A DNA stretch of 64,000 nucleotides from DASWJZ01 sp963814905 (GTDB lineage: Bacteria > Pseudomonadota > Alphaproteobacteria > Rhizobiales > Afifellaceae), in contig CAWFEM010000001.1 in the NCBI GenBank assembly GCA_963814905.1, positions 62,001-126,000 of the forward strand. The letters run 5' to 3'. Positions 37,548 to 46,636 of the stretch are shown piece after piece. The notes under the pieces are model-generated. The model did not search any database and was not told where the DNA came from. It worked only from the letters and a program-made list of their open reading frames with translations. A program made the translations under genes and the position numbers. Within the stretch, counting starts at the first letter, position 1; each line of letters starts with the position of its first letter.

Positions 37548-38708
37548 CTAGCGCCCGCCCATGACGGCGATGTAGTCGCTGACCCAGCGGCTGTAGGGGA
37601 CACAGTTCTCCTGCGTCTCGCACTTGCCGATCGGCGTCTTCCAGAAATGGATCTTGTCGAAGTTCTCGAAGCCGTTGATGGCGCAGCCGTCGTCGGTCAG
37701 GAGTTCGTTGCCCTTGCAGGCCGCCGGCACAACCGGCACGGAGCCGAACCAGGCCGCGAGATCGCCCTGCACCTTCGGGTCGAGCGAATGCTCAATCCAC
37801 ATATAGGCGCAGTTCGGATGCGCGGCGTCGGTGTGCATCATCGTGGTGTCGGCCCAGCCCGTCGCGCCTTCCTCCGGCACGACGGACTCGACGGGCGCGC
37901 CGTTCGCCTTCAGGAGATTCACCTGGAACGGCCAGGACGAGGACGCGACGACACCCTCGTTGGTGAAGTCGTCAACCTGCACCATGGCGTCGTGCCAGTA
38001 GCGGCCGACGAGCTCGCGCTGAGCCTTCAGGAGGTTCATCGCCGCCGTATACTGCTCTTCGTTCAGCTCGTAGGGGTCCTTGATGCCGAGCTCAGGCTTC
38101 TTCGCCATCAGATAGGTGGCGGCGTCGGCGACATAGATCGGCCCGTCATAAGCCTGGACGCGACCCTTGTTCGACTTGCCGTCGGGAAGCGTCTCTTCCT
38201 CGAACACGACCGACCAGCTCGTCGGCGGCTGATCGCCGAACGCCTCGGTGTTGTACATGAGGACGTTCGGGCCCCACTGATAGGGGACACCGTAGCGCTT
38301 GCCGTCGACATTGTACCAAGGTGCCTCCTTCAGGCGGTCGTCGACCGTCGACCAGCTCTTGACGAGGTCGACATTGACGGGCTGCACTTTGCCGCCGGCG
38401 ACGAGGCGAAGCGAGGCATCGCCCGACGCGGTGACGAGGTCGAAGCCGCCCTGGTTCATGAGCGTCACCATTTCGTCTGAGGTCGCGGCGGTCTTGACGT
38501 TGACCTTGCAGCCGGTCTCCTCCTCGAAGCTGGTGACCCAGTCGTAGGCCGGGTCGCTCTCGCCGCGCTCGATATAGCCGGGCCAGGCGACGATATCGAC
38601 TTCGCCCTCGCCGGGGCCGACCTCCGTCATCATCTCCGCCGCGAAGCTCGTCGCCGGCAACGAAAACGCCGCCACCGCGGCCACGACGCTGTGAACCGTC
38701 CGTCTCAT
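37548..38708 (-). CDS. Polyamine-type periplasmic binding protein (YdcS/PotD-like)
   Basis: 386 residues from ATG 38708 with GGGAGG upstream; the frame runs on to 38789 without meaning. Signal peptide MRRTVHSVVAAVAAFSLPATSFA. The mature part is a family 1 solute-binding protein: EVDIVAWPGYIERG, then GFDLVTASGDASLRL, GVPYQWGPNVLMYN and several Cys near the C-terminus that could form disulfides. First gene of the minus-strand ydcSTUV-patD-like operon; ligand likely a polyamine or an amino-acid derivative. Region 38709-38964 before it is a divergent promoter region with a 7-bp hairpin at 38820-38838. Confidence 0.92.
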   Translation of the reverse strand: MRRTVHSVVAAVAAFSLPATSFAAEMMTEVGPGEGEVDIVAWPGYIERGESDPAYDWVTSFEEETGCKVNVKTAATSDEMVTLMNQGGFDLVTASGDASLRLVAGGKVQPVNVDLVKSWSTVDDRLKEAPWYNVDGKRYGVPYQWGPNVLMYNTEAFGDQPPTSWSVVFEEETLPDGKSNKGRVQAYDGPIYVADAATYLMAKKPELGIKDPYELNEEQYTAAMNLLKAQRELVGRYWHDAMVQVDDFTNEGVVASSSWPFQVNLLKANGAPVESVVPEEGATGWADTTMMHTDAAHPNCAYMWIEHSLDPKVQGDLAAWFGSVPVVPAACKGNELLTDDGCAINGFENFDKIHFWKTPIGKCETQENCVPYSRWVSDYIAVMGGR

Positions 38709-38964
38709 GGAAAACCTCCCAGATGGCGCGCATACGCGGCGCCCCAAACATCTAGTCTGGCGCGGCGGACGACATCTCGCCAAGCCCAAAATCCGAAAAC
38801 ACGCGGCGCGGCCGGGGAAATGCCCCTTTCCGGGGCATCGTGCGGGGCCCCCTGAGACGTCAATACGGCGGCCCGTCGCCCAGTCGATTGAGCCGCCGCG
38901 CGCGGGCTTCTAGGGTGGCGGCAAAGCGCCGCCTCTTCCGCGCGGCCCAGGGAGGCAATCGACA

Positions 38965-39732
38965 ATGACGAAGGACCAGTTGGACGTTGAGACGAGCGGC
39001 AGCGGCCCGGATGTCGTCCTTCTCCATTCGCTTCTGACCGACCGGTCTTCCTTCATCCCCCTGGCCCGCCGGCTCGCTGATCGACGGCGGGTCTCGCTGG
39101 TCAATCTCCCCGGCTTCGGCAATTCGTCCCCCGCCGAGCCCTTCGCAGGCTATGCCGACAGCATCGCCGCCTATTGCGCCGGGCTCGACGGAGAGAAGCC
39201 GGACATCGTCGGAAACGGGCTCGGCGGCTTCGTCGCGCTCACCATGGCAATCCGCCACGGCGAGACCCTCGGGCGGCTGGTCTTGCTTGGAAGCGCGGTC
39301 GCCTTTCCCGAGCAGGGCCGCGCGACCTTCTCAGCGCTTGCCGACAAGGTGGAGCGCGACGGGATGGCGCCGGTCGCCGACGTCGCCATGGCGCGCATGT
39401 TCCCGGAGGATTTCATCGCCGCCCATCCCGGCATTGTCGCGGAGCGCAAGGCCGTGTTTCTCAAGATCGATCCGGCGGTCTTCGCGGCCGCGGCTCGCGG
39501 CCTCGCTACACTCGACCTATCCGCCGATCTTAGCCGCATCCGCAACCCGGTGCTGATCGTCACCGGCGAAAAGGACGGCGCGACGCCGCCGGCGCTCGGA
39601 CGCGATCTCGCCGAGCGCCTGCCGGATGCCCGCTTCGTCGAGCTTCCCGGCATCGGGCATGCGCCGCATATCCATGCCCTCGATCTGCTTATCGAGACGA
39701 TCGCGCCGTTCCTTGGGCTTGCGGAGCGTTAG
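38965..39732 (+). CDS. Alpha/beta-hydrolase-fold protein lacking the nucleophile serine
   Basis: 255 residues; ribosome site AGGGAGG. The fold is clear: VVLLHSLLTDRSSF (oxyanion hole), strand-turn-helix DIVGNGLGGFVALTMA at 80-95, acid region VTGEKDGATPP and catalytic His in PGIGHAPHIHA. At the nucleophile elbow G-x-Ser-x-G the Ser is Gly85 (codon ggg), so classical ester hydrolysis is unlikely. It may be a pseudo-enzyme or use cofactor-free chemistry in another way. Its stop overlaps the livM stop tail to tail (39729-39732), leaving no room for a terminator. Confidence 0.85.
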   Translation: MTKDQLDVETSGSGPDVVLLHSLLTDRSSFIPLARRLADRRRVSLVNLPGFGNSSPAEPFAGYADSIAAYCAGLDGEKPDIVGNGLGGFVALTMAIRHGETLGRLVLLGSAVAFPEQGRATFSALADKVERDGMAPVADVAMARMFPEDFIAAHPGIVAERKAVFLKIDPAVFAAAARGLATLDLSADLSRIRNPVLIVTGEKDGATPPALGRDLAERLPDARFVELPGIGHAPHIHALDLLIETIAPFLGLAER

Positions 39733-40733
39733 TCCCAGTCGAGCATGCGCGGCAGGCGGCCGCTCTTCTTCAGCGTGCCGATGATCCCTTCGGGGAAGAA
39801 GACGAGCACGACGATCAGGAGCACGCCGGTTGCGACGATATTGAGCTCAGTCGCCCCGAGCCTGGCGACGAAGAACTCGTTGACGGCGATGAAGACGATC
39901 GCGCCGACCACCGGCCCCGACACCGTCCCCCTGCCGCCGAGGATCGTCATCAGCACGAATTTCGCGCCGACCAGGATGGAGAGGAAAATCACCGGGCTGA
40001 GATACGTCAGGTAATAGCCCCAGAGCGCGCCGGCCATGCCGATGAAAAGGCCGGAGAGCGCGAAGGCGAGCGTCTTATAGAGACGCGTCGGCACGCCGGC
40101 GACCTCCGCCTTGGTCTCGTCCTGCGAGATGGCGCGCAGGCCCAGCCCGAACTTCGAGCGGCGGATGCGGAAGGCAAGATAGGTCGCGCCGACGGCCAGC
40201 AGCAGCATCAGATAGTAGAAGGGGAACTTGACCAGATCGACCGGCAGGTCGAGCAGCGGCAGGCTGATGCCGTTGGTGCCGCCGATATAGTCCCAGTTGT
40301 CGAGCAGGATCTTGGTGAGGAGCACCAGAGCGATGGTGGAGATGATGAAGGTCGGCCCGCGGGTCCTCAGCGTTATCAGACCGATCACGAAACCGGCCGC
40401 CATCGAGACGAGGCCGGCGAGCGGAAAGCCGATGAAGGGCGAGACGCCGAAATAGGCGAAGAGGATCGCCGCCGCATAGCCGCCGATCGCGAAGAAGACG
40501 TTGTGGCCGAGCGAGATGTAGCCGGCGAAGCCGCCGATGATGTTCCAGCTCGACGCGATCGCGATGTTCATGAAGATGAAGAGCAGCATGTGCAGCCAGT
40601 AGTTCATCCCCCCAACGACGAATTGCAGCAGCGGGAAGGCGAGCGCGGCAAGGATCAGCACGGCGATCAGTGCGCGCTTGCCGGCAGTCGGCGGGGTCGC
40701 CGCGGCGACGGTCTCCGTTGCGGTCGAAGCCAT
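39729..40733 (-). CDS. livM: Branched-chain amino-acid-type ABC permease (LivM-like)
   Basis: 334 residues from ATG 40733, 2 bases after the livH stop; an upstream extension to 40946 lies inside livH and is rejected. About nine to ten membrane segments; SSWNIIGGFAGYISLGHNVFFAIGG is the LivM motif near the start of the core and GGRGTVSGPVVGAI the C-terminal one. Last gene of a mmsB-like/SBP/livG/livF/livH/livM operon. Convergent with the alpha/beta hydrolase. Confidence 0.94.
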   Translation of the reverse strand: MASTATETVAAATPPTAGKRALIAVLILAALAFPLLQFVVGGMNYWLHMLLFIFMNIAIASSWNIIGGFAGYISLGHNVFFAIGGYAAAILFAYFGVSPFIGFPLAGLVSMAAGFVIGLITLRTRGPTFIISTIALVLLTKILLDNWDYIGGTNGISLPLLDLPVDLVKFPFYYLMLLLAVGATYLAFRIRRSKFGLGLRAISQDETKAEVAGVPTRLYKTLAFALSGLFIGMAGALWGYYLTYLSPVIFLSILVGAKFVLMTILGGRGTVSGPVVGAIVFIAVNEFFVARLGATELNIVATGVLLIVVLVFFPEGIIGTLKKSGRLPRMLDWD

Positions 40734-40735
40734 CT

Positions 40736-41611
40736 CTAAAATTCCGGCTTCTTGCCGAGCAGGCCCTGCGGCCTCACGAGCAGGATCACGAAAAGCGCCA
40801 GATAGAACGTGACCGGCGACCAGGTCGGCCCGAACTCGGCGCTGACGAAGGCGGCGATGACGGAGAGCGCCAGCGCCCCGATCAGCGCGCCGAGCAGGCT
40901 CCCCATGCCGCCGAGCACGACGAGCGCGAGCAGGATCGCGACCCACTCCCAGTGCTTGCTCGGATAGAAGGAGAAGAGGAAGGAGAGCATCGAGCCCGAT
41001 GCGCCGGCGAGCGCCATGCCGATGCCGAAGACGATCATGGAGATGCGGTCGACATTGACGCCGACCACCTCAGCGGCGGTGCGGTTGTGCATCGTGGCGC
41101 GGATGGCGTAGCCGGTGCGCGTATATTGCAGGAAAGCCCATAGCCCGCCGAGAATACCGATGGAGAGAACCGTCGCGTAGAACTGCGCCTCCGGCAGATA
41201 GAAAGGGCCGACGAGGATGGCGTCGGACGCATAAGAGGGGCGGGTCGAGCGATAGATGTTGGAGAACAGGAAGCCGAGCACGCCTTCCACGATCAGCGCC
41301 AGGGCGAAGGTCACAAGCACCATCACGCCGCGCTTGTGCGGGTCGGCGAGCGCGCGGCTGAAGAGCAGCCGGTAGACGACGACGCCGACCAGGAACATCG
41401 CCGGCATCACGAACGGGATCGAAAGAATCGGATCGAGGCCGAGATATTTGAACGCGAAGAAAGCCATGAAGGCGGCGAGCACCATGAACGCCGCATGCGC
41501 CAGATTGACGATCCCCATCACGCCGAAGATCAGCGTCAGGCCTGAGGCCATCAGCGCGTAGACGCCGCCGAGCGTCAGCCCGAGAATGAGGATCTGGACG
41601 TTCTCTCTCAT
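40736..41611 (-). CDS. livH: Branched-chain amino-acid-type ABC permease (LivH-like)
   Basis: 291 residues, about eight membrane segments. LTLGGVYALMASGLTLIFGV at the N-terminus and VVLGGMGSLLGALIGALAL near the C-terminus are the LivH motifs. The start overlaps the livF stop by 4 bases (41608-41611). Forms the channel with LivM. Confidence 0.95.
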   Translation of the reverse strand: MRENVQILILGLTLGGVYALMASGLTLIFGVMGIVNLAHAAFMVLAAFMAFFAFKYLGLDPILSIPFVMPAMFLVGVVVYRLLFSRALADPHKRGVMVLVTFALALIVEGVLGFLFSNIYRSTRPSYASDAILVGPFYLPEAQFYATVLSIGILGGLWAFLQYTRTGYAIRATMHNRTAAEVVGVNVDRISMIVFGIGMALAGASGSMLSFLFSFYPSKHWEWVAILLALVVLGGMGSLLGALIGALALSVIAAFVSAEFGPTWSPVTFYLALFVILLVRPQGLLGKKPEF

Positions 41612-42348
41612 CCGCTGGTCCCCGTACGCGCGCCCTGGCGGCCGAGATAGAGCTCTTCAATGCGTGGGTCGTTCAGGACCGTTTCCGACGGTCCTTCGAA
41701 CTCAAGCTTGCCAAGATCGAGCACGCATCCCCAATCGGCGAATTTCAGGCCGATGCGGGCGTTCTGCTCCACCACGATGATCGTGATCCCGGCGCGCTTC
41801 AGCGCGTTCATGGAATCGAAGATCTGCTTCGACACGATCGGCGCGAGGCCGAGCGAGGGCTCGTCGAGCATGATGACGCGCGGGCGAAGCACAAGCGCGC
41901 GGCCAAGAAGCAGCATCTGCTGCTGGCCGCCGGAGAGCGTCTTCGCCGGCAGCGAGCGGCGCTCGCGCAGGATCGGGAACATGTCGAAGACTTCGTGGAT
42001 GCGTTCCTCGACGGCGTGGCGATCCTTCAGGATATAGCCGCCCATGCGCATGTTCTCGGTGACCGTCATATCGGGGAACAGGCTGCGGTCCTGAGGCACG
42101 AAGCAGATGCCGCGCTGCAGCACCTGGTCGGTCCTCAGTCCCGCGAGGTCGTTCCCCTCGAAGACGACGCGGCCGCGCCGCGGCGGCAGCAATCCGCAGA
42201 TGGCTTTCAGAAGCGTCGACTTGCCGGCGCCGTTCGGCCCGATGATGCAGTAGGAGCGATCAGGCTCGATATCGAGCGACAGGCCGGTCAGGATGTCGGG
42301 GCCGATGCCGTAGCCGGCGACGACGTTCTCGATCGCGATCAGCGCCAT
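41608..42348 (-). CDS. livF: Branched-chain amino-acid-type ABC ATPase (LivF-like)
   Basis: 246 residues from ATG 42348, which overlaps the livG stop by one base (TGATG); a GTG at 42351 is possible. Walker A GPNGAGKST, signature LSGGQQQMLLLGRAL and Walker B VIMLDEPSLGLAP, where SLGLAP is the LivF hallmark. Coupled to livG and livH. Confidence 0.95.
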   Translation of the reverse strand: MALIAIENVVAGYGIGPDILTGLSLDIEPDRSYCIIGPNGAGKSTLLKAICGLLPPRRGRVVFEGNDLAGLRTDQVLQRGICFVPQDRSLFPDMTVTENMRMGGYILKDRHAVEERIHEVFDMFPILRERRSLPAKTLSGGQQQMLLLGRALVLRPRVIMLDEPSLGLAPIVSKQIFDSMNALKRAGITIIVVEQNARIGLKFADWGCVLDLGKLEFEGPSETVLNDPRIEELYLGRQGARTGTSG

Positions 42349-43082
42349 CACGCGCCCCCGAGATAGGCTTCGAGCACGTCGGCGTTCGACTGAATCTCCG
42401 AGGGCGTGCCGGTCGCGAGCACCTTGCCGTAAGCCATCACCACGACCGGGTCGCAGATGTTCATGACGACGTCCATGTTGTGCTCGACGATGAGGAAGGT
42501 GACCCCCTCCTTCTGCAGCCGCAAGACGCGATCGACGATCACGTCGAGAAGCGCCGGATTGATGCCGCCCGCCGGCTCGTCGAGCAGGAAGAGGCGCGGC
42601 TCCGCCATCAGCCCGGCGGCGATGTCCATCAGCTTCTTCTGCCCGTACGAGAGCTTCGCGGCGGGCTCGTTGGCAAGATCGGCAATGCCGACGAAATCGA
42701 GCAGCTCCATCGCGCGCTTGCGCTCATGTTGCGGGATACCGTGGCCGAAGAGATCGGCGAGCCCCGTACGCGGCGCTTGCAGCACAAGGTTTTCCAGCAC
42801 CGTCAGGTCGCTCAATTGCCGGCTGATCTGGAACGTGCGGCTGATGCCGCGTGCGGTGATACGATGCGGCTGCAGCCGCTCGATGCTCTTGTCCTCGAAG
42901 CGGATCGCGCCTGAATCGGCGCGGTGCAGGCCGTTGACCATGTTGAACATGGTCGTCTTGCCCGCCCCGTTCGGCCCGATCAGCGCGGTGATCGTGCCGG
43001 TCTCCACCGCGAAGGAGCAGCCGTCCACCGCCTTCACGCCGCCGAACGATTTCCTGACATCGCGGATTTCGAGGAGAGACAA
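42348..43082 (-). CDS. livG: Branched-chain amino-acid-type ABC ATPase (LivG-like)
   Basis: 244 residues. Walker A GPNGAGKTT, signature LSYGQKKLMDIAAGL, Walker B LFLLDEPAGGINP. The motifs GISRTFQISRQL and AGGINP are typical of LivG. It is separated from the upstream binding-protein gene by a 71-base gap containing a strong hairpin (43114-43140). Confidence 0.95.
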   Translation of the reverse strand: MSLLEIRDVRKSFGGVKAVDGCSFAVETGTITALIGPNGAGKTTMFNMVNGLHRADSGAIRFEDKSIERLQPHRITARGISRTFQISRQLSDLTVLENLVLQAPRTGLADLFGHGIPQHERKRAMELLDFVGIADLANEPAAKLSYGQKKLMDIAAGLMAEPRLFLLDEPAGGINPALLDVIVDRVLRLQKEGVTFLIVEHNMDVVMNICDPVVVMAYGKVLATGTPSEIQSNADVLEAYLGGA

Positions 43083-43113
43083 GGCGGGCTCGGCGCTGCG
43101 GTCTTACCGGAAA

Positions 43114-43140
43114 GGGCCCGGCCGCCTGACGGCCGGGCCC
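43114..43140 (-). terminator. Strong intercistronic hairpin between Liv binding-protein gene and livG
   Basis: A perfect 11-bp stem, GGGCCCGGCCG/CGGCCGGGCCC, with a 5-base loop is followed on the minus strand by TTT. It lies right after the binding-protein stop. It probably works as a partial terminator or 3' end stabiliser that gives more binding protein than transporter. Confidence 0.7.
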
Positions 43141-43153
43141 CGCTTTCATGCGA

Positions 43154-44425
43154 TCAGTAGGGCTTCGGCCAGACGAGCGGCGATGTGCCGGGGAACTGCC
43201 CGACCGGATAGACGAATTTCAGCTCGCCATCCTGCCACTGCGTGATCAGGAACGGCTTGCCCTCCGGCAGGCCTTTGTCGTCCCAATGGAAGTCGCCGAG
43301 GACGGTCTTCACGGGATCGTCGGCCGTGCGCGCCGCGAGCCAGTCGCGGAGCTTGGTGTTGTCAGTGGAGCCGGTCGCGGCGACGGCCTCGGCCATGCCC
43401 TGGCAGGTGGCGAAGGGGATGGCGTTATCCTCGTCGGGCTCCTTGCCGAACTTCGCCTTGAAGGCTTCGATGAAGTCCTGGTTGGAGAACGGCTTTCCGG
43501 CGAGCACGCCCGTCCACTGCACGGCCGGATGCCAGGCGGCATGGATCAGCACGCCGTTCGCCGCGTCGCCGAGTTGGTCGTGGAACTCCGACTGCGTGCC
43601 CTGCCCCATGATCACCGTGGAGGGCTGATAGGCCACAGTGTTGAAGGCGCGCACGAGCTGGATCGCCTCGTCGGGCGAAGCTGTGAAGCCGACGACCATG
43701 TCGGCACCGCTCGACTTCATCGAGTTGGCAAGGCCGATCCAGTCGGAGAAGCCCTCCTCCGGCCATTGCTGCTCGAAGACCACCTCGATGCCCGCATCGG
43801 CAAGCGCGCCCGGCGACAAGTCGATCTCCTTGTCGGTGCCGGCGATCGTCCGCTTCTGACCGAGAAGCCCGGCGACGGCGGCGTTGGCGTAGAAGTCGTC
43901 GGCGTAGACGACCGCCACCTTCTTCGGCATCTCGTCCGGCTTCACCAGATCCTTCATCAGCCCTTCGTAGGACTTGCCGAGATACTCCGCGGCGTTGGGC
44001 TGGAAGTTGAAGATGTATTTGTAGCCGCGCTCATAGATCTGCAGCGCCACGCCGGAAGGCACCGGATAGACCATCTTGTTCTGCTCGGCGACGGAGGTCT
44101 GCGCGAAGGTGATGCGGCTGGAGAAGGTGCCGAGCAGAACGTTCACCTTGTCCTGGTTGATCAGACGTTCGATCTGCGCCTGGCCGGTCTCGTTGGTCGA
44201 CTGGTTGTCGGAGATGATCACGCGCGCCGGCTCGCCGAGCAGACCGCCGCTCTGGTTGATCAGGTCCATGCAAAGCTCGTAGCCCTCCTTGTGCTTCTGG
44301 CCGTTGGTGGCGAGACCGCCGGTCAGAGGCAGCGAGGCGCCGAAGACCACTTCGGCCGCGGCGAAATGGGCGGACCCGGCGAGCAATCCCGGGACCAGCG
44401 CCAGTAATCCGATCATCTTCTTCAT
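43154..44425 (-). CDS. Periplasmic branched-chain amino-acid-type binding protein (LivJ/LivK-like)
   Basis: 423 residues from ATG 44425, the one 7 bases after GGAGG; the ATG at 44431 would lie too close. Signal peptide MKKMIGLLALVPGLLAGSAHFAAA. The mature part is a type I binding fold (Peripla_BP_6): VVFGASLPLTGGLATNGQKHKEGYEL, then RVIISDNQSTNETGQAQIERLI. Ligands of this group include branched-chain amino acids, amides, urea and aromatic acids. Second gene in the operon after the 3-hydroxyisobutyrate-dehydrogenase-like gene, which favours a carbon source related to valine breakdown or a similar acid. Confidence 0.92.
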   Translation of the reverse strand: MKKMIGLLALVPGLLAGSAHFAAAEVVFGASLPLTGGLATNGQKHKEGYELCMDLINQSGGLLGEPARVIISDNQSTNETGQAQIERLINQDKVNVLLGTFSSRITFAQTSVAEQNKMVYPVPSGVALQIYERGYKYIFNFQPNAAEYLGKSYEGLMKDLVKPDEMPKKVAVVYADDFYANAAVAGLLGQKRTIAGTDKEIDLSPGALADAGIEVVFEQQWPEEGFSDWIGLANSMKSSGADMVVGFTASPDEAIQLVRAFNTVAYQPSTVIMGQGTQSEFHDQLGDAANGVLIHAAWHPAVQWTGVLAGKPFSNQDFIEAFKAKFGKEPDEDNAIPFATCQGMAEAVAATGSTDNTKLRDWLAARTADDPVKTVLGDFHWDDKGLPEGKPFLITQWQDGELKFVYPVGQFPGTSPLVWPKPY

Positions 44426-44474
44426 GCTCATTCCTCCCTGCTTTTCCTTCGGGCGGCTCCGACCGCCCGCAGCT

Positions 44475-45449
44475 TCATTCGGTCGCTTCGAGGCCGCTTT
44501 TCACGGGCTTGTTCTCGCTCTTCAGTTTCATCCCGGCCGCCAGCGCGACCGTCTCGATCACGGCGGCGAAGTCTTTCGCCAGATAGGCAGCGGGATCGGG
44601 TTGCAGAGTTGCGGCGCCGAAATGCGCCTGCAGCGCCTCGCGGGTCGCCGCCGTCACGGGCATCGGGACGTCGAGCTCGCGTGCCGCGGCCAGCCCGAGG
44701 TCGAGATCCTTCCTGAGCAGCGCCGGCGTAAACGTCGTCGTGAAATCGAGATTGACCAGCGCCGGCGACTTGTAGCGGGAGAAGATCGAGCCGAGCACGC
44801 TGTTGTTGATGAACTCCAGGAAAGCGTGGCGCGGAACGCCCGCCTTCTCGGCAAGCACCGTGATCTCGCAGAGGTTTTGGAAGACGACGCCGAGAAGAAC
44901 GTTGTGCGCGATCTTGCAGAAGCGCGCGAGCTCCCCCTCCCCCACATAAGCGACGCCGTGCGCGGCAATCGTTTCGAGATAGGGCTTCACGATGTCGAAT
45001 GCGTCGCGCGGTCCGGAGACGACCGCGCTCAGCTTTCCGACCTTGATGGTCTTGCCGTTGCCGCTGACCGGTGAAGCGAGGAACGCCGCGCCGCGCTCTT
45101 CGATGCGCGCGCGGATGTCCGCCGATTCGTCGGCGCCGATGCTGGAGCAATCGACCACGATGCGCGGCACGCTTGCCGCAGCGCCGTCGACCACGCCGTC
45201 CGTACCAAAGAGCACCTGCTCCACGTCCGCCGCGGTGGAGACCATCGTGAACAGAATGTCGACGTCGCGAAGGTCGGAGGGACGGTCAGTTAGCACCGCG
45301 CCCTTCGCTTCAAGCGGCTCCGCCTTCGCGCGCGTGCGGTTCCAGACGTGGACCGCGTGCCCGGCGTTCAGCAGCCGCTCGGCCATCGGGAAACCCATGC
45401 GGCCGATTCCGATCCAGCCGATCCGATGCGTATTGGAGTCCGTGCTCAT
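44475..45449 (-). CDS. 3-hydroxyisobutyrate dehydrogenase-like NAD(P) oxidoreductase (beta-hydroxyacid DH family)
   Basis: 324 residues from ATG 45449. Family motifs in order: cofactor GWIGIGRMGFPMAERLLNAGH, substrate-binding DCSSIGADESADI and LASPVSGNGKTIKVGKL, and the catalytic Lys in LARFCKIAHNVLLG. Members oxidise or reduce 3-hydroxyisobutyrate, tartronate semialdehyde, 6-phosphogluconate or related acids. Set upstream of a Liv-type importer and divergent from a LacI regulator whose palindromic operator lies in the gap, so both flanking units are probably under that regulator. Confidence 0.9.
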   Translation of the reverse strand: MSTDSNTHRIGWIGIGRMGFPMAERLLNAGHAVHVWNRTRAKAEPLEAKGAVLTDRPSDLRDVDILFTMVSTAADVEQVLFGTDGVVDGAAASVPRIVVDCSSIGADESADIRARIEERGAAFLASPVSGNGKTIKVGKLSAVVSGPRDAFDIVKPYLETIAAHGVAYVGEGELARFCKIAHNVLLGVVFQNLCEITVLAEKAGVPRHAFLEFINNSVLGSIFSRYKSPALVNLDFTTTFTPALLRKDLDLGLAAARELDVPMPVTAATREALQAHFGAATLQPDPAAYLAKDFAAVIETVALAAGMKLKSENKPVKSGLEATE

Positions 45450-45495
45450 CCGGATCGCTTTCCTCCCAGCGGCTTTCTTCGCGGCCGCTTGTGTT

Positions 45496-45511
45496 GTGCA
45501 AACGTTTGCAC
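45496..45511. promoter_or_regulatory. LacI-family operator palindrome GTGCAAACGTTTGCAC
   Basis: A perfect 16-bp palindrome with the central CG step typical of LacI/GalR-family operators lies in the 134-base divergent gap between the dehydrogenase gene (start 45449) and lacI-like gene (start 45584). The adjacent regulator is a LacI-family protein, so autoregulation plus control of the divergent operon is the simplest reading. Confidence 0.8.
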
Positions 45512-45583
45512 GTATGCTGACGGCATTGCTCGGCGAAGTCAATGTGCGGCGCGCGAAAACGATTGGGCAGGATCACGGAAACG

Positions 45584-46636
45584 ATGAAGCGACGCGCCAC
45601 GCTCAAAGACGTCGCCAAGGCGGCAGGCGTTCACCTCTCCACCGTGTCGCGCGCCCTCAACCCGCGAACGGAACATCGGCTCACGCCGGAAGTCGTGGCG
45701 CAAATCCGTGCGATCAGCCGCCAGCTCGACTACCGGCCGAACGCCGCGGCGCATTCGCTGCGCACCAATCGCACGCGCACGATCGGCATTGTTGTCCCCG
45801 ACATCACCAATCCCGTCTTCCCGCCGATCATCCGGGGGATCGAGGACGCGCTCGCAAAGCGCGGCTATCTTGCGATCCTTGCCAACACCGACGGGCATTT
45901 GGCGCAGGAAGCGGAGATTGCCGATCTCTTGCGCGCCCGCGGCGTCGACGGGCTCATCCTCGCAAGCGTGGAGCGGGAGGACGAAGCGGTATCGCGGCTG
46001 GCGGCGGACGGGCTGCCGATCGTCACCGTCAACCGGCGCATGGACGACCCCGCCGTCTCCTCCGTCGTCAATGACGAGGATGCGGGCATCATGGAGGTGC
46101 TGAGGCATCTGGCGTCGCTCGGCCACCGCCGCGTCGCGAACGTCGCAGGCCCGCAGGCAATGTCGACCGGCGTTGCGCGTTACCAGGCCTTTGAGCGCCA
46201 CCGCCGCGCATTCAAGCTCGATGACGACCCGACCCTCGTCGCCTTCGCCGCCGGCTTCAACGAAGAGGAAGGCTACGCGCAGACCGAGACAATCTGGAAG
46301 CGACGCTCGGACTTCACCGCCATTGTGTGCGCCAACGACCGGCTTGCGATCGGCGCGATTGCGGCCTTGCGCGAGCACGGGCTCGAATGTCCGCACGACG
46401 TCTCGGTCACCGGCTATAACGACATGCCGCTCGTTGATCGCCTGTCGCCGGCCCTTACCACCGTGCGTATCCAGCAATACGAGGCAGGCTTCGAAGCGGC
46501 CGGTATCCTGGTCGACCTGATCGAGGCGCCGCCGGACGGACGCCGCCCCCAACACCGCGTCCGGCCGGTCGAGCTCATCGTTCGAGATTCGACCCTTCGC
46601 GCAAAGAAAAGGGCAAAACGCCGGAATTCGGCGTAA
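45584..46636 (+). CDS. LacI/GalR-family transcription regulator
   Basis: 350 residues from ATG 45584; the frame is open to 45542, but MKRRATLKDVAKAAGVHLSTVS is the normal LacI start. Helix-turn-helix TLKDVAKAAGVHLSTVSRAL with hinge RPNAAAHSLRTNRTRTIG, then the periplasmic-binding-like effector domain (IVVPDITNPVFPPIIRGIEDAL, FTAIVCANDRLAIGAI). The recognition residues fit the palindrome at 45496. Upstream of a sugar importer on the same strand, which it probably controls together with the divergent operon; effector likely a sugar or sugar acid. Confidence 0.94.
   Translation: MKRRATLKDVAKAAGVHLSTVSRALNPRTEHRLTPEVVAQIRAISRQLDYRPNAAAHSLRTNRTRTIGIVVPDITNPVFPPIIRGIEDALAKRGYLAILANTDGHLAQEAEIADLLRARGVDGLILASVEREDEAVSRLAADGLPIVTVNRRMDDPAVSSVVNDEDAGIMEVLRHLASLGHRRVANVAGPQAMSTGVARYQAFERHRRAFKLDDDPTLVAFAAGFNEEEGYAQTETIWKRRSDFTAIVCANDRLAIGAIAALREHGLECPHDVSVTGYNDMPLVDRLSPALTTVRIQQYEAGFEAAGILVDLIEAPPDGRRPQHRVRPVELIVRDSTLRAKKRAKRRNSA

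Noticed and set aside
39729..39732. Four-base tail-to-tail overlap of the hydrolase and livM stop codons as a regulatory feature
   Set aside because: Convergent overlaps of this size are common in compact genomes, and nothing else at the site suggests a function.
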